Below are positions 35,280-45,082 of a stretch of DNA of 64,000 bases, in pieces (the first letter of the stretch is position 1; every line of letters starts with the position of its first letter). Below the pieces are notes generated by a model. It worked only from the letters and a program-made list of their open reading frames with translations, made no database searches and was not told where the DNA came from. The DNA is from Bursaphelenchus xylophilus. Lineage: Eukaryota; Nematoda; Chromadorea; Rhabditida; Aphelenchoididae. A program made the position numbers and the translations under genes. The stretch covers positions 4,459,501 to 4,523,500 of the forward strand of contig CAJFCV020000005.1 in the NCBI GenBank assembly GCA_904066235.2. The letters run 5' to 3'.

Positions 35280-37869
35280 ATGAACATCTCCGAGGCTGTT
35301 CGCAAATCTTTTCGGCGATCTTTTCGAACCAAAAGCAGATTCCCCGTGGTTCAAGAGTACTCGAGATTGTTGCCTGGAGAGGAGAGGATCAGGGAGAATG
35401 TGCTGGTCGAGGGTGAGTGAACATTCAAAAAATTGTACATGTGAGTGCCGAGATAAAAAAAAAGAGGACAGACGGTCAGAGAAAAAACCTTTTTGACATT
35501 TCTGTGCGCGGATAGATCAGTTTTAAATTGATGTTCCAAACAGTGGGTCATTTTTTCATCTCAAGATCCACCAAGAAATTAAATTTTTGTTTTATATGGC
35601 CCTAAAAATCTTGATGATTTCTGTAAAACGCAAATTAAAAATTTCAATTGCCTCTTCAAAAATTTAGATATTAATTTTTGCCAAGTTTTTTCTAACCCAA
35701 CCGTTATTAACTCATTCAATTTACAGCCCCAATCACAAGACCACAAGACCCTGAAGTGAAGATAATCTCGGATCTCTTGACCCGAGGAAAGCGACTGTCC
35801 AATGATGGGAAATGCTATGGAACTCTTGATGAAAACCGTAATATCATCTGGTCGAAATACAGTGAAGTTATCGAGATGGTGGAGGCAATTGGTTCGGGGT
35901 TAATTGAGCTTGGAATTGAGGCCAGCCAAGAGACAAAAATTGGAGTAATTGGGAAAAACTCGAAGGAATACGCGATGGTTGGGCATGTGTGTAGTGCATA
36001 TTCGATGGTCATGGTCCCATTGTATCATAATTACAAGTTCCAGGAGATTCAGTGAGCTCTTTTAGAAACTTCGAGATTATTTTAGTTTAGTGTAGCTTCT
36101 ATCCGAAGATATTTATTTTGCAGGCAAATTGTTGCAAAATGCTCAATTCACGTGTTATTCTGCGACTCCGTGGAGCTCGCTGAGAAATTTAAAGATGACG
36201 CAAACATTAAGCACTTAATTATTCTGAACCATATCGATGATATTGTACTTGGCGATGACTCAAAGGTAAATTGGCCATCTTTCATGCGAAATCCATACTG
36301 GTTCTCGATTAATTTATCGTTTTAGATCATCTCCTGGCCTAGTCTCCTTGAAAAAGGTCGTTCTTCCCCTCATTCTCCACTTCCCGCTCAGCCATCGGAC
36401 ATTTACATGATTTGTCACACCAGTGGAACCACTGGTTACCCCAAGGGCGCTATGATCAGTCATCACGCCATTTTGACAGCCATGACCGGCACTTACATCA
36501 ATTGGTTCTCGGAGGCCAACAAGCTCACTTTATCCCCGTCGGATGTCTACATTTCCTTCTTATCCTTGGCCCATGTTTATGAACAAGTTATGGAGGCGAT
36601 CTTGCTCTTTAGTGGAGGGCAGATTGGCTTCTATAGTGGTGATATCACCCGCTTATTGGACGATATTCAGTCTTACCGACCGACTGTTGTCGCTTTTGTC
36701 CCAAGGGTTTTGGAAAAATTCAAACAAAAAATTGAGGCCGGATTAAAAACGAAACCAATCTTCGTCCAGAAACTGATTTCTTTGGCCATAAAAAAGAAGA
36801 CCGAAATGCTGAATAAGAAGGTGCTGAGCTACAAAACGTTTGCCGACACTCTTCTCCGACCAATTCATAAGATTTTCGGAGGGAAATTACGGCTGATCAT
36901 CACTGGCGGAGCCCCAATTAGCAGTGATTTGAAGACGTTCAGCCGAGTCATTTACGGCTGCCCCTTATTGGAGGGGTATGGACAAACCGAATGTGTGGCG
37001 GCTGGAACTCTGAGTTTGGTTGGTGATACAGAGGCTGGGCATGTTGGAGGACCCAGTGCTTGGTCACAAGTAAGAAATTTTTCGAATTTTTAACTCTGTA
37101 CTATATAAAAATGTCAAGTCTACAACAAAAATCTAAGCTCACCAATATCTTTTCGGTTTGCAGATCAAGCTTGTCTCCGTCCCCGAGATGTCCTACGACG
37201 CTTCCGATGACAAAGGAGAGATCTGTTTTCGAGGCCCGGCTTTAATGTCCGGCTACATTGGAGAGCCCGAATTAACCGAGCAAACGATCGATAAAGAAGG
37301 ATGGTTACACACTGGAGATATTGGCTGTTGGTTGCCAAATGGAGCCTTGAAGATTATCGACAGGAAAAAGAACTTCTTCAAACTTGCCCAAGGTGATTTT
37401 GTCTCGCCCGAACGAGTCGAACAAATCTATGCAAAGCACCCAGCCGTCACTCAAATATTTGTCGATGGGAAGGGAACTGAGGCCTTCTTGGTTGCCATAA
37501 TTGTTGTAGATGAAGGATCGATTAAGAAAATCGCCGAGGACTTGGGAACTGTAAGATTTTATATTATCCATGACCTAAAATTGATTTAAAAAATCTATTT
37601 TTTCCAAATATTATCGTAATTTTCAGGACCCATCCAATCTAAATAACAACGTGATCCGTTCCAAAATCCTCTCGGATCTTCGGGAACTTGGTCGTGAAGG
37701 TGGATTGAGCAGCTTGGAGCAAATCCAGAATCTCCATTTGGTCTCGGAAGAGTTTGGGCTGGAGAACGGACTCCTAACTCCGACTTTGAAGATGAAAAGG
37801 AACGAATTGCGGGCCAAATACCAGGATGTGATCAGCAATCTTTATCAACAATCACTTCTTCAACAATAA
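35280..37869 (+). CDS. Long-chain acyl-CoA synthetase (ACSL type)
   Basis: Six exons (35280-35412, 35727-36051, 36124-36265, 36326-37069, 37164-37550, 37627-37869) give 657 residues, the usual length for the family. It activates long-chain fatty acids to acyl-CoA in two steps via an acyl-adenylate. Visible motifs are the P-loop TSGTTGYPKG (232-241), GYGQTE (417-422), the adenylate-binding GWLHTGD (494-500), the hinge DRKKN (514-518) and a late LTPTLKMKR that should carry the C-terminal lysine. There is no clear signal peptide; ACSLs sit on ER, mitochondrial outer or peroxisomal membranes, and I cannot choose between these. The start at 35280 gives a family-like N-terminus; the in-frame ATG at 35211 is possible. 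The stop codon overlaps an AATAAA (37865-37870). The gene converges with the J-domain cluster. Confidence 0.92.
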
Positions 37870-38042
37870 AATTTAACAATTTTTATCCAAAACATGTAAA
37901 AAAAGGTCCAAAATCGTATATATAAACACGTCCTAAAATCTATCCAAACTTATTCACAGACTAGATGAGGGTTTTCTCGACGATATCGTTCCATTTTTTT
38001 CATTCTAAAAGGTTAAATCTTACTGTAACCTGGGGTTTTAAC

Positions 38043-38763
38043 CTACCTCATCGTAAAAAAAGTCATCGTTCCAAGGAAGATGCCGAATGAGGCACAAAGT
38101 ACTGCTCGAATCACAATGGGGATATCAGTTATGTAATCCACGGCACGTCTGAACATTCAATAATTCATTTTATATTACTAATTACGTCCTAACTTTACAA
38201 AGACAACTAAAGTAGTACAAACTTACTCGAAAAAACCTATTTTATGCGGTTTCTCGTATTCCCCAACATCCTCCTTTACCGTATACACCGGTTTGTGTGC
38301 TTTATAATCCACCGTCCGCGATCTATAGTAGTTCTTGAACCGTTCATCCACCTAAAATTGTCAAATATGTATTTCTGACATAAATTAATACAAATTTTCA
38401 TCAAACCCCTTGCCTTTTCCAAATCCTCTCGTGTAAACCTATGCAAACTAGATTTGCCATTCTCTTCTGATGTCTTTTTTCGATCTCTTAGCTTTTCATA
38501 CGCATTTTTTATCTCCAAAAACCTTTTTGGATCAGCTGTTGGACTGTCTGGATGATATTTCTTGGATAATGTGTAGTAGGAATCCTTGATTTCCTCCGGA
38601 GTGGCACTTCTGGAGACCTCAAGTAGTTTGTAGACATCTCTGAAAATACAATTTTCTTATTTTCCAATTGCAATTTAATTAATACCTAAAACCAAAAAAA
38701 TGCGTACCTTCTAGTTGAATAAAACCTGAAACTCCTGGCCAAACAAGGTCGGAGTGAACTCAT
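38043..38763 (-). CDS. J-domain protein A, mitochondrial-type, C-terminal membrane anchor
   Basis: Four exons (38763-38708, 38639-38414, 38351-38227, 38148-38043) give 170 residues. The N-terminus, rich in Arg and Ser and free of acidic residues, looks like a mitochondrial presequence. The J domain starts at about 20 with HPD at 48-50, and a hydrophobic stretch near 147-167 should be a transmembrane segment. J proteins stimulate Hsp70 ATPase through HPD, so the partner would be a mitochondrial Hsp70 if the presequence works. The layout recalls vertebrate DNAJC30/DNAJC4, but orthology is not shown. Intron 2 must start with GC (GAAAAG|GCAAGG at 38413) to keep frame. It is the last of three related genes on this strand, 190 bp after gene B. 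Confidence 0.85.
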
Positions 38764-38953
38764 AAATGCTAGATCACCGGTGCTGCTGGGATATCATAGC
38801 CTAAACATTTGTAAAATGTTTTGAAAAAAAATATATGAACATGACGCATATCAGAAATCATAAAATATTTGATCAAAACACAATCCAATAATACACAGGA
38901 CCAAAAAAATTTCGAATAACCTAATTTATATTCAAAATTAACAACAATTTCAG

Positions 38954-41683
38954 TCATCTAAACTCGGATTTATACGTCTGCGGGAATCCAAAGGGCTGGT
39001 TTTGCTCCTCCTGATGAACTTCTTGGTCTAGCGGTTTAATCGGCGGGGTCTCCATCATTTTCTTTATGCTCTGTCGATTATAAAGGTCTCCTTCTTGATC
39101 ATGATAAACCTTTCTTGGCTTTGTTGCGTCATAATCTTGTCTAAAAGTCAAAAATTAAAGATTTTAGTCATCAAAAAAAGTATGTACAGGGTGGGCCAAA
39201 AAAAATGGACATTTATTTTTCTTCGATTTTTCCTGCCATGAAACAGTTTGTGAAAAAAGGTATATATGGCATGAAAATACTGTGTTAAGGGAACATATTT
39301 ACTGTAGAAGTTTTGTTCTATCTGCAAAAGTTTCCAACATACGGTTGCAGGAAAGTCACCAGGTCAGCGCGCCAATTCCCGCAGCAAAATTTTAAAAGTT
39401 CTTGCTCCTAAACTTTTTAGAGCGGCCGTAAAGACATACCAAGCGGTCTAAGCAGATCTAAGAGACTTGCCCCCTTAGGCTTTAAAAGGATTTAACCCAA
39501 GCTTTTCGGAAAATGAAGAACCAGTGACCAGAAGTTAGACACTCGGCCAGGGAAAATCGACCTTCATTTGGGCGCTTTCGGAAAAACAATGCTCTACCAA
39601 ACGTGGTGAACCTTTTGACACTGGTTACCCTCATACGGTGTTTGCTACTCTATGATGAATATACTAAACGCATTTTTGACAATAGTACAACTCAATGAGC
39701 AAGATGGCAAGCAAAAATCGATTTTTTTGACTTTTTGATGGGTCATCGCAATAAAACTTGGATTCTGAAGGTTAGCTGCTTCCTCATTTTACGAAACTGA
39801 CTTAAAATGGAAGAAAGGGGTCGTATAACCCTGATATATAAGTATCCCGTCATAGTTATGCGGACCGTTCAAGAACGCCAACAAAAAAGAAAAAATTTTC
39901 TGGCCAAAAATATCAGCGTCTCTGGGTATTGCCGGCTAAACTTTTTTAAGTGTTGCGCACGGCTAGTGCAAGCTATTACCAAATCAACTGCTGGCTCATG
40001 TAAAGCAATGTCAGGTGTCTTATAGGGACCACTTTTTGCTATTAATAGCATGAAACAGGCTCACCTGCGAGTCTTCAATGTCAATGATCTCAAAAATTTA
40101 GAATTATCTAGATGGACCTCTTGTGGATCACGTTGCGAACTGGGGGAGTGCTATTAATCGAACATTATCAACTTTTTTGCTTCTCTGGGTTCCCCTTGGT
40201 ACGTCCATAAACAGTCAACCCCCAGGTTTCGGCTAGTTATAGAAATTTAGGTCGGTAAAGATCTTTGGACCCACAAAATTTTTGGAAAACGTGGTCAGAA
40301 TATGGGCTGGCCTAAAATTTTGGCTCGTATCAGCGATTCAGAAAAAGTATATAAAAATTTAAATAGTTGTGATAAAGCAGGATAGTTGACAATTATAAAA
40401 CTATTTTTCTTTCCATTGATAACGGTATTCGTGCCGGGATACACCAACTTTTAATTTTGTCCATTTTTTTTGGCCCACCCTGTAAATAAAGTATGTAATG
40501 TAAACGCTCACTTCCAAAGAAACGCAGCGAATATCAACAGCACAGTTCCAACTGACAGCCCCTGAAGCAATCGGAGCCATTTCTTCGTGTCAATGTAATT
40601 CTCCACTCTGAATTGATAAAAGTTCCAATGCTCTCTAAAATAATGTCAAGGTGAATATAAAAATGAATTTTCAACCCAAAAAAAGCGCCAAAACTATCTC
40701 CAGTCCCCACTAAAATGCGTTTGCTTACTTATCCTTCCTGTCATTACTATTATTTTGCCATCTTTCATCGTTCTGTTGTCGATAAAAAGCATCCGATCTT
40801 TCTCGAGCTCTTCTAAATGCGTCTTCGAAGATGGAGCCACCTCGGGAAGCCGTGTTCTTCTGTATTTCTTCCCATATCTGCAAACAAAATACGTTTCCAT
40901 GATAAAACTTAGCATAATCAACCCTTTTAAGCGTCAAAAATATCGGCAGGTATTCTAATATTACTTTAAGTGGCTTCCTCTTACCCTGTCAAATTCTTTT
41001 TGATCAAACTCTCTTCTGAACCCGTAAAATCGACTAGATTGACTGTTCATATTGCTCGCATTCCTTCCACCAAATTGTCTGAACATCCGTTCCATGTCTC
41101 TCATCATCTAAATCCAGAAAAATGCAAGATAAAATTCGACATACCTGATCAAACTCCTGTGGGTTTACGTTTCTCCTGTAAACTCGCTGATATCCCTCGC
41201 TTCTGAAGGGATTTTGATGTTCTTGGCCTTGTCCAAATCCATGAGCATATGGGTTGGCTCCAGCATGACCAAAGTTATCGTAATCCCGACGTTTATTAGT
41301 GTCTCTAAGCACATCATATGCCTCTTTTACCTCCAGAAACTTTTCGGAATCGGATCCTGGAACATCTGGATGATACTGAGGAAAAATTGAGGGAGTTATA
41401 GATGGGGATTACCTGTTTTGAGAGTCTGTAGAAGGCTGATTTGATTTCTCGATCAGTTGCGGTACGGGAAACTCCGAGGATCTCGTAATAATCTCTGGAA
41501 TTATATTGTCGTAGATAAAAAATCTCAAGACACATGTGTAAAGGAGGCCTTAATGGCTGAATAAATTGAACTCACTAATCTAGATAAACTTTTCGAGCTA
41601 TTAACTTACTTTTTAGCACTTGAAAAATGTCGAATACGTGTTGCTAAAAACCTTCTCCTTGCCAGGTCTAAGCTCCTCCACAT
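38954..41683 (-). CDS. J-domain protein B, mitochondrial-type, with transmembrane segment
   Basis: Seven exons (41683-41610, 41494-41413, 41375-41145, 41107-40985, 40877-40729, 40634-40512, 39140-38954) give 322 residues. The first 24 residues are Arg-rich and presequence-like. The J domain follows, with [16 protein letters not shown] and HPD at 54-56. A Gly/Gln-rich and polar middle has [15 protein letters not shown] composition. A hydrophobic segment lies near 240-260 ([16 protein letters not shown]), followed by a polar tail of about 60 residues. It should act as an Hsp70 co-chaperone at a mitochondrial membrane; the client is unknown. The last intron (40511-39141) holds a mariner-like element. 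It lies 159 bp downstream of gene C and 190 bp upstream of gene A. Confidence 0.87.
39187..40482. mobile_element. Mariner/Tc1-like element in the last intron of J-domain gene B
   Basis: The ends are CAGGGTGGGCC followed by an A-run and TGGACA, inverted at the right end. The terminal repeats are about 25 bp, with TA on both sides (39185-39186 and 40483-40484). The length of 1,296 bp is that of a full mariner-type element. The interior shows no long open frame on either strand, so any transposase is decayed and the copy is probably inactive. Confidence 0.82.
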
Positions 41684-41842
41684 CTTCCTGTAATCGGTTT
41701 CATTATCTCAGAACCAATTCGTCAAAGCACCATTGCTCTTTATAGACAGTAAAAAATAATATTTTTGGACGAAAAAACCAACCAACAACATAATCCAATG
41801 TTATCCATGATGAAAGACAAGTTTATTCCTATGATCCTAAAT

Positions 41843-42534
41843 TTATGCGACTTTGAATTTTTTCCAATCCAAGTAATGGACATAACAAATGTCAGCAAAA
41901 ATAATAACAACAAAGAAGACGGCTCCGTAGATCAGCCGTCGCCTTTCGATCTCCTCAAAAGCCATGGCTTTGGCCGGATCAAAGAAATGGCCAACTCGAT
42001 CTGATAAAGACATCCTTTTAACTGCCGGCCGAAGCTGAGATCTTGGAGATTTGATGTGCAGGTTGATTAAATTAGGATCAACATGTAGAGATGAGTGGGC
42101 ATCCTGGAAACTTATATTGTAGTAGAAGTTTAGGTACCCAAAAGTTAATTCTAAACACAGAAGACAAATAAACAACCTTACCGGTTCATAAAACATATCT
42201 CGAGCTGCTTCTCGGCCAAATGAGAGTTCTCGATCGTATTCTTTCCGCTTTTCTGGCCTCCTCAACACATCATAAGCTTCTTTCAGTGCCATGAAGTCCT
42301 CGGTTCCTTTCTTTGTTTTCTTAAAATGCTTTCCATCTGGGTGTAATTCATTCGATTTCTTGATGAAAGCCTGCCTTATGTGCGCATCTGAATCCTTAGG
42401 ATCGACTTCCAAGATTTCATAGTAGGTTTTCTTCCTACAATTATAAAAAATATAATCACAACGTATACTAACTACCTGGGGATGTACGAGACCAATCGTT
42501 TTGAGTGGAAACCTATCTGTTTTATCGAGAACAT
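41843..42534 (-). CDS. J-domain protein C, mitochondrial-type, C-terminal membrane anchor
   Basis: Three exons (42534-42476, 42434-42182, 42103-41843) give 190 residues. The N-terminus is short, basic and presequence-like. The J domain starts at about 22 (KKTYYEILEVDPKD), with HPD at 51-53 and KEYDRELSFGR at its end. A hydrophobic segment near 160-180 (AVFFVVIIFADICYV) anchors the C-terminus. The first exon was chosen because its ATG gives a basic leader and its donor (CCCAG|GTAGTT) is in phase with the acceptor; an open frame continuing upstream has no clear ATG. It is the first gene of the three-gene minus-strand cluster, so a shared promoter would lie upstream of 42534. It is a paralogue of A and B by architecture, with low sequence identity outside the J domain. 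Confidence 0.83.
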
Positions 42535-43179
42535 ACAAAGTCGTTGGCCAGAAACTGAAAAATTGTCGAAATTTTACATTTTTTCTGAAAATAACAGAAT
42601 GCCAAAGATTTTTTGACAACTGCTTGTTTTCGTGGTGGTACGGAGGGCTTGGAATAGAAAGTGTAGATTATGAACTGTGACTGTTATCAGAACTTTAGGC
42701 ACTCGAAACAGCCTTGATTTTACATTTATCACAGTCCGCGATGAACAGTTTGCGTTTTTCCTTCTACTCAAGTAAGCAATTATGACATTGACGTCAAATT
42801 TTCGGCTTCATAAACAAAAACCGACATCAAATTGCGACATCACATTTGGGGCCATTGTTCGACGTCAAAAAACGGCAGCATAAATTGAAGTCGGGAACCC
42901 ATGAATTTTTGCAAGCGCTTGCTGAGTCCAACTTCATCAAGGACGTCGAATAGAAAGAACCCAAGCCGCTGCCTTCGTTCCAATCCCTGGATTCAACCGA
43001 GACCAGGTTATTTGTTGAAGCAATGGACAGTTGACCGCAAGGAACAAAAGACTTCCGGCATCCGTGATTTTAATTCATCCGTATAACGTGTTTATGACTT
43101 TGTAAAACAATGAAAAATAAAAGTTTACTTTATTGTAACTAAATCTCAAATGGCAAAATGAAAAAGAGAAGTTGAAAGA
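42535..43179. other. Upstream flank of the J-domain cluster
   Basis: No gene is recognised. A 61-codon frame at 42901-43086 has no motif. If the three J genes form an operon, the promoter should be here. Confidence 0.45.
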
Positions 43180-43420
43180 CAATGAAACATGTACTCAGGA
43201 GATTGGATACCAACCCTTTCAGGACCTTCTCGTCAGGGATCTTCTACATGACCTTGCAAAGGCTTTTCGATCTTGACCTTGCCTTCGTCGACCTTCTGCC
43301 TTTCCACCTCCAATTCATGGAGTTGAAGAATTGTGCGGGCGGCGAAAACCGTTTTTCTACATCGAGGTGCTCATCAATGGGTTCAACCATGTAGACGACC
43401 TCGAATCCACAATTCTTGAC
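43180..43420 (-). pseudogene. HSP90 pseudogene fragment
   Basis: The minus strand encodes VKNCGFEVVYMVEPIDE, a close match to the conserved HSP90 middle-domain segment. After frame changes it gives an E/K-rich stretch (LEVERQKVDEGKVKIE), then LCKVM, and after a stop DEKVLKGLVSN, matching the region that follows in HSP90. The long conserved segment between them is shortened, frames shift at least twice and a stop interrupts the chain. Only about 80 codons remain and I see no flanking HSP90 exons. It looks like a decayed duplicate or retrocopy piece. Confidence 0.72.
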
Positions 43421-44151
43421 GCGTCAGAAAAATTAGATCTAAAAAAATCAAAATTTTTCTTTAAAAGAAGCTAAAATCGAGAAAATATACTAGAAAAACA
43501 AAAGAATATACATAAAATAAACTTACAACGACGCGAAAGCTCGAAAATCGTCCATTCCATCCGCAAACAAAAAAATTCTCGGCACCAGCCACAAAAAAAA
43601 AATTATTTTTCTACCGTACAAAAATTATTTTTTTGAGTCTCAACGCGACTTATTGCATTTTTGCCAAGTGTGTACGTAGTTATACGGAAGCGCGTACTTT
43701 AATATGTTCTTTGATTCTCTGGCACCCTACTCTTTCTACACTATCTGTTGTCACGATACGAGATAATCGAAAAACCCCTTACTCGTTTGGTTGGAGTTTC
43801 AAATCTTTTCACATTCATTATTTTTCTTCAATTTTAAGCCTATAAATATTTAAAAGTGCAAGAACAGTATTCGAAAATAGGATTAAAATATTTTCATTGT
43901 ATGCAGAGATCAGGATCCGGCTCAGTTGAACTCCGTTCGTATTTGGACGAGAACGCGAGTCCTGTCAGCTGAGTCAATGATCTCTCCGTGGGTGTGTGAT
44001 ACAGGGCATAACAATTTCAATAAAGGGCACAAATATTATCCCAAAATATAGCCCTGTGTAATTTATTCATCTGGACGTGAATTTCGGATATTCCGGCTTG
44101 ATCCAGCTGGCTAAATAGATTTGTTTTTACTTGGGTGTGAAGACAATGTAG
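43421..44151. other. Intergenic, upstream of pectate lyase
   Basis: The sequence is AT-rich with A-runs and short frames only. It contains the promoter side of the pectate lyase gene. Confidence 0.45.
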
Positions 44152-44158
44152 TATAAAA
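44152..44158 (+). promoter_or_regulatory. TATA box of pectate lyase
   Basis: TATAAAA lies 47 bp upstream of the start codon, consistent with a very short untranslated leader. Confidence 0.6.
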
Positions 44159-44198
44159 GCCATGGAATGTTTCAAAGAATCACTTGTTCATTCCAATC

Positions 44199-45027
44199 AT
44201 GGTTCATTTCTCGGTTCCTCTCTTGTGTTTGGTCACCGTAGCCTCGGGTTCTTTCCCGTCTTGGCCATCTCCAACATCCACAACCACCCTCGCCAAGACT
44301 GTTAGTGTCAAAGCCGACACTCCTTACGACGGAAAATTGGTCAGGTTCAACGCCGCCTTCGGAGATGGCGGTCAAGATGAAGGACAAGCTCCCCTTTTCG
44401 AGTTGGAGGATGGAGCCACCATCAAGAATGTTGTGATTGGTCCTAAGGCTGCTGATGGAATCCACTGCAAGGGATCTTGTACTATCGAGAACTGCTGGTG
44501 GGAGGATGTTGGAGAAGATGCCGCTACCTTCCGAGGAACCACATCGGCCAAGTATACAGTCAGTGGAGGCGGAGCGCAGAAGGCTGATGACAAGGTGTTC
44601 CAACACAATGGATTCGGGACCGTTACTATCACAAACTTCCAGGTAAAATTATTTTATGACTTTCAAAAATTGTCAATCTAGTTCTATGACTATGACTAGA
44701 TACATTTCCCTTCAGGCCACCGACATTGGAAAGCTCTACCGTTCGTGCGGAAACTGCGTTGAGAACGGAAAAGATCGTCACGTTGTTATCGACACTGTAA
44801 AGCTCAGTGGAACCACCAAGGTCATCGCTGGAGTCAACGGAAACTATGGAGATACCGCCATCCTCAAGAACATCCAAATTGCCGGCACTGTCAAGGTTGT
44901 TTGCGAAAATTACAAAGGCATCAGTGACAACGATGAAGAACCGAAAGGTGTCGCTTCTTACACGACCACTCAGGATGGAGATGGAAAGATTTGCATCTAC
45001 AAGAAGAGCGATATTGTCTCTGCCTAA
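44199..45027 (+). CDS. pel: Pectate lyase, polysaccharide lyase family 3, secreted
   Basis: Two exons (44199-44642 and 44716-45027) give 251 residues. A signal peptide covers about residues 1-17. The rest is the single-domain PL3 beta-helix. Family hallmarks are ADGIHCKG (85-92), DVGEDA (103-108, acidic calcium-binding residues), DDKVFQHNG (130-138, lysine 132) and YRSCGNC (156-162, arginine 157). It cleaves de-esterified pectin by beta-elimination in a calcium-dependent way and would be secreted. In nematodes this family is known mainly from plant parasites and relatives (Bursaphelenchus, Meloidogyne, Heterodera), where it is thought to come from bacteria or fungi. The intron and the TATA and poly(A) signals show it is a settled nuclear gene. 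Codon use is visibly more GC-rich at third positions than in the surrounding sequence. Confidence 0.95.
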
Positions 45028-45076
45028 GGGCTTGAGAGTGAATCAATTACTAGTAATTTATGTTTAGTTACATTTG

Positions 45077-45082
45077 AATAAA
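45077..45082 (+). terminator. Polyadenylation signal AATAAA of pectate lyase
   Basis: The hexamer lies 50 bp after the stop codon. A second AATAAA follows about 25 bp later. Confidence 0.6.

Noticed and set aside
42901..43086. A 61-codon frame between the J cluster and the HSP90 fragment
   Set aside because: No family resemblance; other frames of the same stretch look equally arbitrary.
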